Positions 1 through 10,589 of a stretch of 64,000 nucleotides of DNA are shown in pieces. The DNA is from Chlorocebus sabaeus (Eukaryota > Chordata > Mammalia > Primates > Cercopithecidae), in the NCBI RefSeq assembly GCF_047675955.1, contig NC_132914.1:129496163-129560162 (forward strand), in the 5' to 3' direction. The stretch's first letter is position 1. Each line of letters begins with the position of its first letter. The notes beneath the pieces are model-generated. The model was given only the letters and a program-made list of their open reading frames with translations. It had not been told where the DNA came from and ran no database searches. The position numbers and the translations under genes are program-made.

Positions 1-75
1 CCTCAGCCCCCGTCCCCAGCCCCCGTCCCCAGCCCCCGTCCTCAGCCCCCGTCCCCCGCCCCCATCCCCCACCTG
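1..75. repeat. C-rich minisatellite, truncated by window edge
   Basis: Units of about 15 bp (CCCCGTCCCCAGCC type) repeat from the first base to about 75. On the gene strand this is G-rich (runs of 4-5 G) and lies in intron 5, starting only about 57 bases after the exon 5 donor. Its full length cannot be seen. Confidence 0.85.
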
Positions 76-132
76 CCTTGCTCTGCGCCTGCCCGGGCAG
101 GGCTGCCCTCGACCCCTGCTGGGGCAGCTCAC

Positions 133-330
133 CTGATGGGTGCCGACTCGTCGCCGCGGTCCAGCCAGTCCTGCGGGGGGATGATGTACATGCACCAGAG
201 GCCCCAGTTGTAGCCGTGGGCAGCGTTGGCGTACTGCTGCACCTCAAACGTGCTGTACTTGATGTTGTCTATGGCTGGCAGCACGATGCGACGCCGGTCC
301 TCTCGGATCCGAGACAGTGCGGGCTCTGCC
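133..330 (-). CDS. GALNT9: GALNT9 coding exon 5: catalytic domain, continues beyond window
   Basis: The exon completes W254 and encodes A255 to the first two bases of Arg320. The acceptor is GCCTCCACAG before 330 and the donor is ATCAG|GTGAGC at 132. The protein reads AEPALSRIREDRRRIVLP, AIDNIKYSTFEVQQY, then ANAAHGYNWGLWCMYIIPP and DWLDRGDESAPIR. In GalNAc-transferases this part follows the DxH motif, forms the floor of the catalytic cleft and leads to the GalT/GlcNAc-T motif. The NWGLWCMY segment corresponds to the conserved FNW-L region of the family. No frameshift or premature stop is seen. The remaining exons (about half of a protein of roughly 600 residues, including the ricin-type lectin domain) lie to the left of position 1, so the gene is partial here. 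Confidence 0.95.
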
Positions 331-1686
331 CTGTGGAGGCACATCCATGAGTGGGGGCGGCCCCAGCCCACCGCACTCCCCGAGGAGGGTCCACTCGCCC
401 ACAGGGAGGGGAGGCCAGGCCCCACCTGGTCTGCATCCAACCCTGCCACCCCCTGCTGAGCTGGACCCACTTGGAAGCCCCAGGGCCCCTCTCAGCAGCA
501 GACCCACCCTGACCAAGGCCTCACCCCTGCTGGGGCAGCCCCTCGAATGCTGCTGGCCCCTGGGGGACGCTGGCACTGGCCACGCTGGCCCAGCTGCAGC
601 GTCTCTGAAAGGCTGCCCAGGGGTCCACAACAGGTCAGCTATGTCTATCACAGGCTCTCCAGCTCAGTCTTCCTCTCTGCCCAGCCCAGAGTCCTTCCTC
701 TCCTTTCTTGTTCCTGTGGGAGCTGCATTCATTTGCAAGAATTAATTGAGGATCTACTATGTGCCATGCCCTGTTCCCACAAATTGGAACACAATCATGA
801 ACTAAGGAATAAAAACAATCCGTGTCATGGGGAGCTCGCACAGTGTGGGATGGAAAAGCCACCAGGCACCGCTGTGCAGTGTGGAACCTGCACGAGTGTG
901 CAGTGGCCCTGCTCCAGGACGGGACAGAGGATGAAGTATAAGCAGTCATGGATGTGGTAGAAGGGGCTCACAGTTTTAAGTAGGGCTGCCCTGGGTAGTG
1001 ACTGGAAGGAGGCGGGGAGGGAGTCTCGGAGGGAACAGCAGTTGCACCGAAGCCCCAGCGTGTGCCTGACGGGCCTGCAGGGCTGGCCAGGAGGCCGGAC
1101 AGAGCGATAGTATGGTGGGGGGCGAGGAGGGCAGAGAGGAAGGTGAGCAGAAGCCGCCTCCGTGGGCATCAGCTCAGTCTGCGATTCCCCATCCCAGGCA
1201 GGGGTCCTGGGAAGCAGGTCAGACACCATGGTCTACCGAAAGGTGAGACGGCTGCAGAGGCCCGCCATCCATGCTGGAGTCCCACGGGGCTACAGCCACC
1301 TAGCCACCAGCTGACACAGAGCCCAGAGGCCGCAGTGAGGGGCAGGACGGCCTGAGGGCAGATTTGGGTCGGCTCAGGCAGGGCCGGTATGGGGAGGGGC
1401 GAGGCCCTGACCCTGCCTGTGAGACCACGTGGCTGTCCTCACCCCTCCTTCCCATCCTTCTGAGCGTGAGGCCTGGTATTTACCTGCCTTTCAGCTTTGT
1501 GAGGAGGATTAATTAATTACTGTTAGCAAAGTGCTTCAAAGATGAAAAGCTCCCTGGAAATGCCAGGTCTGCTAATAAGGCAGAATCCTTTGTGGAGACA
1601 GTTATGGGAGGGGTTGCTATTTACAGAAGGATAACTGGGTTTTCAGTTGTGAAAATTAAAGTTGCACTGGTTTAAAATTGCATTTT

Positions 1687-1985
1687 GGCCGGGGGCGGTG
1701 GCTCACACCTGTAATCCCAGCACTTTGGGAGGACGAGGTGGGTGGATCACAAGGTCAGGAGGTCAAAACCATCCTGGCTAACACAGTGAAACCCTGTCTC
1801 TACTAAAAAAAAAAAAAAAAAAAAAAAATTAGCCAGGCACAGTGGCGGGCGCCTGTGGTCCCAGCTACTCAGGAGGCTGAGGCAGGAGAATGGCGTGAAC
1901 CCGGGAGGCGGAGCTTGCAGTGAGCTGAGATCGCAGCACTGCACTGCAGCCTGGGCGACAGAGCGAAACCCTGTCTCAAAAAAAA
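1687..1985 (+). mobile_element. AluY-type SINE with target-site duplication
   Basis: A full dimeric Alu with AluY features (GAATGGCGTGAACCCGGG). The internal A-linker has grown to about 25 A. The flanking duplication AAAATTGCATTTTG appears at about 1674-1687 and 1986-1999, proving insertion by retrotransposition. It is antisense to GALNT9. Confidence 0.95.
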
Positions 1986-2669
1986 AAAATTGCATTTTGA
2001 CGTGACAGACACAAGGCTCCCCCACATGCCCTCAGGCCTCGGGGAGCTTACGCGGCGTCAGAGGGACTGAAAGGCTGCGGGTGTAGTTGTGCAGTGCACA
2101 ACCTGTGCGACCATGTGGGGTGACCCTGAGGGGGGCAGGCAGTGGAACGCGATTCATGCACAACACATCAGAAGCTGATGAACATTGAGGGAAAGGGGAG
2201 CACCCGGCGGAGGAGCGAGGAAGGGGCAGGGAGGGCACAGGGCAGAGGAGGCAGCGTCTCATCAGAACAGCGCCGGCTGGGGGCTGAGATGTCCCAGGAA
2301 AGCCGAGTGTGAGGCGAGAAGCCTGAGAGGTGCCAAGTCCCCGCTCAAACCCCCTGATGCTGTTACAGAAACCACCGGTTTTCAGAAGCCCCAAAACGCC
2401 AGGTTCCCCGGGGACCCAGCAGGAGGCCCGGGTCACACGCAGAGGGGTGTCCCAGCCAACAGTGACAGTCCCCGGCCTCCGTGTAACCCTGAGATTGATC
2501 GTCAGCTGCCGCTTCCCACCAAAGTCCCCTGCGGCAACCACAGCTGGCATTTCCCTGAGTTTAGAGTTTAGAAAAATGAGTCAGGAGAGTTGATATAAAA
2601 TCTTCAGTTTTGGTTTCTCCAGGAAGTGGGGAAAATGGCCTCCCGGGTCTTCCCTGTGGTTGGGTGGAG

Positions 2670-2945
2670 AGGGGCAGGGCCTGGCCCGGGGGCGGGGCAC
2701 ACAGCCCTGTGCATGGTGGGGGCGGGGCCTGGCCCGATGCGGGGCACACAGCCCTGTGCGTGGTGGGGTGGGGCCTGGCCCGATGCGGGGCACACAGCCC
2801 TGTGCATGGTGGGGCGGGGCCTGGCCCGGTGCTGGGCACACACCCCTGTGCATGGTGGGGCAGGGCCTGGCCCGGTGCTGGGCACACAGCCCTGTGCATT
2901 GTGGGCGGGGCCTGGCCTGGGTGCCGGGCACACACCGCTGTACAC
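2670..2945. repeat. Minisatellite, about 45-bp unit, 6 copies
   Basis: Units contain GGGGCCTGGCCC, then GGGCACACAGCCCTGTGCAT and a GGTGGGG tail. They differ by a few substitutions (GATGCGGGG or GGTGCTGGG). Open frames across it on both strands are products of the periodicity. Confidence 0.9.
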
Positions 2946-2989
2946 TATGGACCCCACAGGTGCCCTCTGTGGGGCTGGCTTTGGCGTTT

Positions 2990-3195
2990 GGATGGGGGCA
3001 TCCTGGGCTGCCCCAACTCTAATGACAAGAGTCCTTGCACAAGGCAGGGATGGGGAGACAGACACAGGGAGGGCTTGGAGTGGGGGCTGCAGCCTCCAGG
3101 AGCTGAGAGAGGTGGGAGGGATCCTTGCCTGGAGCCTCTGGGGGAAACTTGGCCCTGCCCACACCTTGAGGTGAAGTCCTGCTGCCCTGAGCCTC
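2990..3195 (+). mobile_element. Possible MaLR-type LTR fragment
   Basis: The order of pieces (CCTTGCAC..., GACACAGGGAG, CCAGGAGCTGAGAGAGG, GGCCCTGCCCACACCTTGA) follows the 3' part of the MLT1-like LTRs seen elsewhere in the window. The match is diverged. No retroviral coding sequence is present. Confidence 0.45.
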
Positions 3196-3778
3196 CCAGC
3201 AGCGGTGCTTTGTGCTGGTGGCCCCAGGACCCCATACACAAGGTGACCCTCAGCCCAGGACCTTCACGGGTGAAGCCCGCGCTCACTTCCCATGCCCCTC
3301 GCACTCGGCTCAGGCCTCCAGGGCACCTGTGGCCACCTCCAGCGACTGAGCAGGGCCTGAGAGGCCGGACGTGTACACCTCAGCCCCGCCCCACCTGATC
3401 TGAGGTTCCCGCCCCACGGGGGACACACAGTACCCGAGACTGCTGCGGTCAGCACGGGTCACGTTCTCCCGGGGCAAGGTGGGCACAGACCAAGCCTCAC
3501 ACACGTGCCTCAGAGCTTCTAAGAACCATGTGCTTGGGTGCGTGCTGGGCCTGCCCTCCAGTGGTTCTGCATTCGGGAGCTGGACACGGAGAGGCCGCAG
3601 AGGTAACCGAACAGGTGGACTCGGTGGTGGCTCTCAGCCCCAGCTCCTGAAGGCTACGGCGGGTACCCCAGCCCCGGGGCCAGCCCAGCAGCCAGGCTGC
3701 AGCAGCACAGCGGCTGAGGAGGGGGATGGTGGAGGGGGACCCATTGACACTGGCTGTCCAGCCTGTTCCGGCCCTTAC

Positions 3779-3953
3779 CAGCCCGTGTTGAACTCGACGT
3801 GGGCATCGAAGAAGCCGACAACTGGGGCAGTGGCCGCCTTCCAGCCCTGCAGCCGGGCGCGGATCAGTCCTTCCCGCCGGCTATTGCGGACGATCTTCAC
3901 GAGGCCCGGGTACCGCTTGTTGACATACTGGTCCAGATTGAACTTGAGCTCCA
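3779..3953 (-). CDS. GALNT9: GALNT9 coding exon 4: catalytic domain with DxH motif
   Basis: The exon completes V196 and runs to the first two bases of W254. The acceptor is CTCTCCTCAG before 3953 and the donor is GGCTG|GTAAGG at 3778. The protein reads VELKFNLDQYVNKRYPGL, then KIVRNSRREGLIRARLQGWKAA, then PVVGFFDAHVEFNTGW. The motif REGLIRAR belongs to the nucleotide-sugar site. D245-A-H247 is the DxH motif that binds the catalytic metal ion in GT27 enzymes. Most active members have DSHCE at this place and this one has DAHVE, which fits the Y subfamily (GALNT8, 9, 17, 18), whose activity in vitro is reported as weak or absent. The identification rests on the motifs and on seamless phase with exons 3 and 5. 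Confidence 0.95.
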
Positions 3954-5261
3954 CTGAGGAGAGACAAGATGTCAGCACGCTAGCAGGTGCCGGCAGGCGC
4001 AGGGCCACCAAGACCCAAGGCCGGAAACGCTGCGTGCCCCGTGTGGGATGGGTGCCTCGTAAACGTTCTCTTAGGACCCACTGAGCTGCACGCGGTTCAG
4101 CGTGGGAGGTCACAGAGATGAGACCCCAGCCTCACAGCGCTGACATTCCCGTGGGAGACACAGCAAACAAGGAAACACACCAGACCAGACAGCAGCCCGT
4201 GCTGAGGAGACGGGAGACACAGGACTGAGCAGTCAGCCGTGAAAAAACCAAGTCCACAGATGGATGGGTGGACACACAAACGTGGTCTCTCCATGCTGGA
4301 GGCAGGGTGTCCTGATGGAGCTCCCTGTGGCCAAGGGCAAGACACAGGTAGCCAAGCTGGACTGGACGGTCCTCCCCACACACCACCCTCTGCAGCGAGA
4401 TAGGGCTCAGGAGGGTGGCCACACCATTCAGTCCTCCGCACACAGACCCCAGTGTAGACGGTGCTGCCGGGCTGGGGCCAGAGCTTGCCCCGCAGCCCCA
4501 CGGTGCAGCCTCTGCCTCCACAAGGGGTCGGGAAGGGCCTGCCTGTGTTTCCCTCCATTTCCGGAGGGAATGTCACGGCTGTGGGCTCTCTGCTCTGCAC
4601 CTGGGAAGGGCAGATGGGGGACAGGCCTGGGGCAGTGCCAGATCCTTGTTTGGCGTTTCAAGCCTGTGTGCCAGAGGGTGTGAGCAGTGCTGCCCTCAGG
4701 GCACCTGAGGCTGAGGAGGGTGGCACTGAGGAACCACAGGGCTTGGGCTCCAGCCGCCAGCTCCGTCCAGCCAAGCTCTGGTGCCTCTGTGGGCATGAGA
4801 GGCGGGAGGTGGCACCCAGGAGAGCTCATGCTGGCCTCTGTGGAGGGTGGGGTGGCTGACCCCAACTTCATCTCTACCCGGAGCCTGAGAGGGGAGCTTG
4901 TCTGGAAGCAGGGACTTTGTAGATGTATCCGGTTGAGGATCTTGAGATGAGATCCTCCTGGATTTGGGGTGAGCTCTGAGTCTAGTGTGGGTCCTCATGA
5001 GAAGAGGAGAGGATGCAGACACAAGGGGAGAGGCTGTGTGACGGAGGCAGAGAGAGGCACAGGCAGCCACACAGTGGGGACAGCATGTACGAGTTATGAC
5101 AGAGGCTGGAAGGCAGGAGGGACCCCCGTAGCTTTAGAGCCCCGTGGACAGACGGGGTGCGGTCCTCTGTCGCTCCGTCCCGGAAGGCTCCACCCAACCC
5201 CAGCTCAACCCAGCTACAGGCAGCCCCCCGTGAGCACTATGCCGAGGCCACGCCCACTCAC
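3954..5261 (-). other. GALNT9: GALNT9 intron 3 (about 1.3 kb)
   Basis: This is the shortest intron in the window, with GTGAGT at the donor and a CT-rich acceptor. Apart from a probable MaLR LTR remnant (4912-5075) I see only unique sequence. Confidence 0.9.
4912..5075 (+). mobile_element. MaLR (MLT1-like) LTR fragment
   Basis: TTTGTAGATGTA, CTTGAGATGAGATCCTCCTGG, GTCCTCATGAGAAGAGG and ACGGAGGCAGAGA occur in the order found in MLT1-type LTRs. It is a solo remnant with no internal region. Confidence 0.6.
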
Positions 5262-5428
5262 CATTGTCACTGTTGTCGTCCACCAGGATGACCTCCTTGA
5301 GGAGCTGGGAGGGCGTGTGGTTGACCACGCTGTGCACGGAGCGCAGGATGACCGACAGCGCCTCGTTGACAAAGATGAAGACCACGGAGACCTGGGGCAG
5401 GTCCTGGGCATAGCTCATGTGTCTGCAC
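5262..5428 (-). CDS. GALNT9: GALNT9 coding exon 3: start of GT-A catalytic domain
   Basis: The exon completes Lys140 and encodes C141 to N195 plus the first base of V196. The acceptor is CTCCTGCAG before 5428 and the donor is AATG|GTGAGT. It holds the first beta-alpha units of the GT-A fold: QVSVVFIFVNEALSV (residues 152-166), the helix ILRSVHSVVNHTP, and the strand and loop KEVILVDDNSDN (184-195). The acidic pair D190-D191 is where the family contacts the UDP part of the donor sugar. N176-H-T178 is a possible N-glycosylation sequon. In typical GalNAc-transferases the segment after NEA begins with tryptophan, but here it is leucine, as expected for the GALNT8/9/17/18 branch. The exon lies about 1.3 kb from exon 4 and 22.7 kb from exon 2. 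Confidence 0.95.
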
Positions 5429-5569
5429 CTGCAGGAGACATGGTTTGGGGTGTGGTCAGGGTGGGGCGCACAGGACCCTGGGAGCCAGGGGCACCCTTCG
5501 AGGGCTACTGGACAAGGCTTTGGTCCTACAACCAGACGTCAAGGGTGTACAGGGGTCAGAGCTGTTCTA

Positions 5570-5745
5570 GAAAGAAACTAGTAACAGTAACACAGCACCC
5601 AGCACACACACAGCCCCTGTGCCCACCGTCCTCACAGCAACCTCAGGAGATGAATGTCCCCATTCTACAGACAGGAGCCTCCCCCTGGGCCATGAGTGCA
5701 GGTGCTGGGATTCCAACCCCAGCTGTCAGCTTCAGGAGCACGTTG
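5570..5745 (-). mobile_element. MIR-like SINE fragment
   Basis: CCCCATTCTACAGACAGGAG and the following GTGCTGGGATTCCAACCC resemble the MIR core and 3' part in reverse orientation. It is old and diverged. Confidence 0.5.
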
Positions 5746-7943
5746 GGGACGGCGCTGCTGGACACAGCTGAGGAGCCAGGCACAGCCAAGGAGCCAGCCA
5801 CCCTCATGGGCAGCCACTTCCCGCCCTGGCTAGCAGCTGGTTCCGAGCCTCTGGTGAGAATTTCAAAGGGACGAGGGCTGTGCGTCACCGTCACATTTAT
5901 CTGGACTGTGGTGCTCAGCGAGGGAGATTTCATCACTCAGAAAAATGCATTCTGACAAGAAGACTTCACTCCATTAGTCTGTAGAGGAAAAAGCTTGGAT
6001 CGCACAATTTTCATGAACTTGCAAAATGTGTAAAACAAAAAATCCTGAGAAAGGAAATAGATCTTAGGACAGACTGCGGGAGCGGCTGCAGGTTGGAGGG
6101 GAGATGTTTTGGGGTTGTGGGGGCAGAGGCACTCCCAGAGCCCAGCGGGAGAGGGGCAGGGCTGCTCAGAAAGCCTGGGACCAGCCCTGTCCCACGGGGC
6201 GGCCCCTCTCACCGTCCCCAAGCACACGCCCTGTACCTGTTTGTTCCTGCAGGTCTATCTCCCCCCATGACCAGAACGTGAGCCCCGGACAGCAAGCTCC
6301 TTTTCTGTCCCGTTGACAGCTCTATACCAAGAACCCAGGCTGTGCCCGGCACACAGCAGGTACTTTATAAACATCTGTGTAATGAGGGGACAAATGAAGA
6401 CTCAAGGGGCCCCACAGGCACCGGCTGGGCCTGTGAAGTACTCATGCCTGTCCCCGATGCCTCCTCGGAGCAGTGGAGGAAGCCGCTGGCCTTGGAGACA
6501 GTGGTGGACTCCACCCCTTCTTTCTCCTTCCATCACTAGGTCAGGAGGCGTCTCAGGCCTGGCTGCGGGGCCACATGCACCTGTGCTGAAGAACTGGCAA
6601 GCAGCAAGGACAAGGGATTTATGGCGTGAGCATTCCCAGGGCCTCCAGCCTTTTCAGACTTTAGATCGAGGGCGGGTGGGGGCAGAGAATCCCTGTCACC
6701 TACGGCACTCATTCTCAATGACCTCTCATTTGATTTAGAATCCGTGTCCGGTACCCACTCCTTGCCCCAGGATATCGACGGCCTTTTATTGATGGATCTC
6801 AGCGGCCACTCGCTTTATAAACAAGCTGCCTGCGTGGAACAGAAGGCTTCCCTGCAAGCTCATGGCCGCAGGTTTGAGGGATGGACGCAGAGGCCCCCGG
6901 GACGCTGGCCATGCTGGGGAGCGTGTGAGGTGCCCAGGAGCGATGAGGGCAACAGAACCTTCCAGATGCACCCTCTGCTGTCCGCTCAGCAGGAACACGG
7001 AGAAGCCGAGCCGGGCTGGCCTAAGCAGAAAGGGGGTTGGTGGCTCATCCGTAGGAAAAGTCCAGGTGTATTTGGTTTTGGGCCAGCCTGACCGGGGGTC
7101 AAAGCTCATCAGTGGGACACGGGCCTCTGTCTGCCTTTCTTGGCTCCAGCCTTCTGGCTTGAGTTTAATCTCAGGAAGGCCTGTCCGTGTGGCCAGAGGC
7201 TGTGTCCTTGCAGGTCCAGACCTTCCAGGGGTTTGAGTCCAGGGCAGCAAACCCGCCTGTCTTCCCAGGACACGCAGGAAAAGCATCCGTGTGTCTCCGG
7301 GCTCTGACTGGGTGACGTGCCCTTCCCTGAACCAATCACTGTGGCCAGAGGAAATAGGGCGCTCTGATTGGCTTATGCTCCATTGCATCATGCTGGGCTC
7401 AGCGCCTGGCAGGTGGGGCTCCTAGAAGTGGGGCCTGTGGATGGTGGACCAGCTGTCAGCAGATGTTCCTGACGGGGAGCAGCGCCAGCGTCTGATCCAG
7501 GTTCGAGCCCGGGCGCCCACAGGTGAGACCGACAGCCGTTGGGAGCCTCAGTTCTCTGGCACAATGAGGATCCCAACCGCGTCCGCCTGGCAGGTCGTGC
7601 GAGGGAGATCCTGCCGGGTCATTTCCACACGCGTGGAGTTGAAGTGTTTTTATTTAACCCCCTGTCACCCACCGGCTGGCAAATGGAAGACAATGAAGAC
7701 CAGGATGACTTTTCCAAATCTCACTTTTCTGCAAGGCTCAACCCAGCCCCAAGGAAAAGATAAAGGAGCGCAAAGATTTTCCAACAAATCCAAAATGCCC
7801 ATCAATGAGGAAGGCAAGTCGCTCACCCTGAAGTTCGGCCCCCAGCCTTGTCCTCCTGCGCGCCTGCTGGGGATGAGGGAGAGGCCACGGGGAACAAAGG
7901 ATGGCTGGGCCGGTCCTCCCTGAGGAAGCCTTTTCTTCCGTGG

Positions 7944-8190
7944 TGGACTGAACGGTGTCCTCCTCCCACGACCCAGGACATAGTGTCAGCAGGATGTGGG
8001 CCTCTGTCTCCGACCTCGGAAACGCGTGTTCTGGCCCGGGTTTAATCTCGGAAGGGCCTGTCCTCATGTGACTGATTGCAAGTAGGATCTTTGCAGATGT
8101 AGTTAAACTAGGGATCCTGAGATGACCTTGAGGCAGGATCGGTAGGGTGGGGAGGCCACACTGACGTCCTTGTTCCCTGTGTGAAGCCCC
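7944..8190 (+). mobile_element. MaLR (MLT1-like) LTR fragment
   Basis: It begins GTGGACTGAACGGTGTCCTCC and continues GGATCTTTGCAGATGTAGTTAAACTAGGGATCCTGAGATGA-like sequence, the usual MLT1 5' half. A shorter related stretch is at about 7105-7225. Confidence 0.55.
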
Positions 8191-8477
8191 CCTGCCCAGT
8201 AGGGGCCCGGGAAAGAGAATGAAGGTACCTTCTTCCTGATGTAGCTTCCCCAATCTCCAGCCAGTCAGCACCCAAAGCCCACGAAGCTCTTAGCTACACA
8301 CTCCTGCCTTGGAGGGGCCAGGGGCATCTCCAGGAAGCTGCACGCACAGTTAGGCTCCAAGTTCAGCTTACAGGGACCTTTCTGTCATTTTAATAGTAAG
8401 AGATACACCCCCAGTGAGGATTCCATATGTAATGATACAGGCAGTGTGTGTTGGAGCACTTAGGTACTGGGCATGTG

Positions 8478-8812
8478 CACCAACTGCAGGCCTGTCTGCC
8501 TTTACATGGCTGACCTCACCATATTTCATGAACACACATGTACAGCCAACCGCAGGTCTGTCTGCCTTTACACACCTGACCTCACCGTATTTCATGGATG
8601 CGCACACACAGCCAACCACAGGCCTATCTGCCTTTCATAACCAACCTCACTGTATTTAATGAACACACACGCACAGCCAACCGCAGGCCTGTCTGCCTTT
8701 ACACACGTGAGCTCACCGTATTTCATGAACACGCACACACAGAGCTAACCGCAGGCCCATCTGCCTTTATATACCCAGCCTCACTGTATTTCATGAACAC
8801 ACACGCACAGCT
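8478..8812. repeat. Minisatellite, 66-bp unit, 5 copies
   Basis: The marker CAACCGCAGG (with variants) recurs at 8481, 8547, 8613, 8678 and 8746, giving spacings of 65-68 bp. Each unit has GTCTGCCTTTA, CTCACCGTATTTCATG and ACACGCACAG. Confidence 0.95.
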
Positions 8813-8967
8813 CCCACGAAAGGACTCCCCTCAAGGCACCAGGGGCTGCTTCTCCCTCTGAGGAGCACTTTCGCTTTGTGACAAACTTCTTTGCCTACTC
8901 GTGCTTTGGACTTGCTCTCAAATTATTTTGTGCTGCAAAGTCAAGAACCTGACCCAGCCACCCACTG

Positions 8968-9535
8968 ACGAAGAGGTCATCCTGGATTTAGGGTGAGTCC
9001 TAAATCCAACAGTGTCCTTAAAGAGAGGGCAGAGGAAACGCAACATGGAAGCCCAGGCAGGAGGCCACGTGGAGGCAGAGGCTGAGACTCAAATGGCACG
9101 GCCACAAGCCCAGGGATGCCTGGAGCCCCAGAAGCTGGGAGAGGCAGGAAGGATCCTCTGGAGGGGGCACAGCCCTGCCCACAACGTGATCTTGGGGTCT
9201 GGCCTCCAGAAGGAGGGGGCACAGCCCTGCCCACACCGTGATCTTGGGGTCTGGCCTCCAGAAGGAGGGGGCACAGCCCTGCCCACACCGTGATCTTGGG
9301 GTCTGGCCTCCAGAAGGAGGGGCACAGCCCTGCCCACACCGTGATCTTGGGGTCTGGCCTCCAGAAGGAGGGGGCACAGCCCTGCCCACACCGTGATCTT
9401 GGGGTCTGGCCTCCAGAAGGAGGGGCACAGCCCTGCCCACACTGTGATCTTGGGGTCTGGCCTCCAGAACGGGAGACGGTGCATCCACACTGTTGGAAGC
9501 CACCTGCTTGTGGCCCTTGTTACAGCAGCCACAGG
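8968..9535 (+). mobile_element. MaLR (MLT1-like) LTR carrying an internal minisatellite
   Basis: The left part (GAGGTCATCCTGGATTTAGG, GTGTCCTTAAAGAGAGG, GGAGGCAGAGGCTGAGA) and the right tail (GAAGCCACCTGC, TTGTTACAGCAGCCACAGGAG) are in normal LTR order. Between them a 52-bp LTR segment has been amplified to six copies. Confidence 0.7.
9168..9470. repeat. Minisatellite, 51-52-bp unit, 6 copies, inside an LTR
   Basis: CACAGCCCTGCCCACACCGTG then ATCTTGGGGTCTGGCCTCC then AGAAGGAGG repeats with starts at 9168, 9220, 9272, 9323, 9375 and 9426. Copies are almost identical, so the amplification is recent or homogenised. Confidence 0.97.
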
Positions 9536-9879
9536 AGATGTTTTGTCTTCTGCTCTCGAACGTGGGGCCGGGACCTCCCCTCCTGCAAGGCGGCTCTGCC
9601 AGCACAGCGGTGGCTGCTCCCGGCATTGCTGAGTGGGTCACCACCGAGTCGGGCAAGGGGGATAGGAGGGGGGTCCTGGGCCTCTGCCATTATTTCCTGC
9701 TGTCCCTAAACAGGCTCAGGGCCTCCCTTGGCTGGGGGCAGAGACTCAGGTGAGCATCCCGGCGTCTCTGAGAATAAAACGTCACAGACGCAGCCTCCAC
9801 TCAGCGAGCGAAAGGGCCAGCCTGAGGCGTGATCTGCGTCTGGACGTGCAGTTGAGCTCTGTCCCCCAGGAGTGGTGAG

Positions 9880-10092
9880 GAGGTGGCATGTGGGCACAGA
9901 GAGGGATGGAGGTGGGAAAAGGGTGTGGAGGTGGCATGTGGGCACAGAGAGGGATGGAGGTGGGAAAAGTTGGGCTTGTCCCACAAAAAGGAAGACACCT
10001 GAGCCCAGAGCTGGAGCAGCCAGAGGAGGGGCGGGGAACAAAGGCAGGGCAGGAGGCAGGCGGGGAACCAGGGCGGGGCAGGAGGCAGGCAG
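9880..10092. repeat. Two short tandem duplications
   Basis: A unit of about 49 bp (GGAGGTGGCATGTGGGCACA followed by GAGAGGGATGG and GGTGGGAAAAG) is present twice at about 9880-9969. A 29-bp unit (GGGGCAGGAGGCAGG type) is present twice at about 10031-10092. Confidence 0.85.
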
Positions 10093-10349
10093 GGCCACAT
10101 GGCACCAGCTTGTGGCAGGGGTGGATGGGGTGGGCTCCAAAGCAGGGGCCACCGGAGCAGACCACACAGAGAGGTGTGTGACCAAACTCCCAGCCACTCA
10201 CTTCAGCACACAGGCTGGCCCATGGCAAAAAGAGCAGACAGGAGGATGGGAGGTGAGCAGCGGGGGCTCCTCAGTGAGGCTAAGACACGCTCCCCTGCAC
10301 ACGCGGAGACCCCACACCGTCGCCTCAGCACCCCAGTGCGCTTCAGGGT

Positions 10350-10589
10350 AGAACCTGAGCAGCTGATTCTGAAATTCACGTGGGAATGCAAAGGACCTTG
10401 GAGAGCCAAAGCAATCTTGAAAAAGAACCAGGTGGGAGGATTCACACCACCTCAAGTTAACACTTATTTTAGAACCACAGCCATGGGCAGGGCAATGCTG
10501 GTGTGAAGCTAGACAAAGAGAAAAATAAATCAAAATAGATAAAGGAGTAAGGTGAAGAAAGGATACTGCTTTGGCAAATGGGGAAATAC
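10350..10589 (+). mobile_element. Old L1 fragment, ORF2 3' region (left part)
   Basis: GAAATTCACGTGGGAATGCA, AGAGCCAAAGCAATCTTGA and AAAGAACCAGGTGGGAGGAT follow the L1 ORF2 3' end. The frame is broken by substitutions, so this is a dead remnant. It continues after the CA-rich block. Confidence 0.8.

Larger units (their letters stand above)
331..3778 (-). other. GALNT9: GALNT9 intron 4 (about 3.4 kb)
   Basis: The intron has GT-AG ends in the gene direction. It contains an AluY (1687-1985), a roughly 45-bp minisatellite (2670-2945) and an LTR-like fragment (about 2990-3195). The stretches 331-1430, 2000-2660 and 3200-3778 look like unique GC-rich DNA with no gene that I can support. A MIR-like remnant may lie at about 1440-1570. 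Confidence 0.9.

Noticed and set aside
5416..5428. Alternative exon 3 acceptor six bases inside the exon (GTGCAG|ACAC)
   Set aside because: It would delete two codons but keep the frame. The upstream acceptor has the better pyrimidine tract and preserves Lys140-Cys141. It may be used as a minor site, but I have no evidence.
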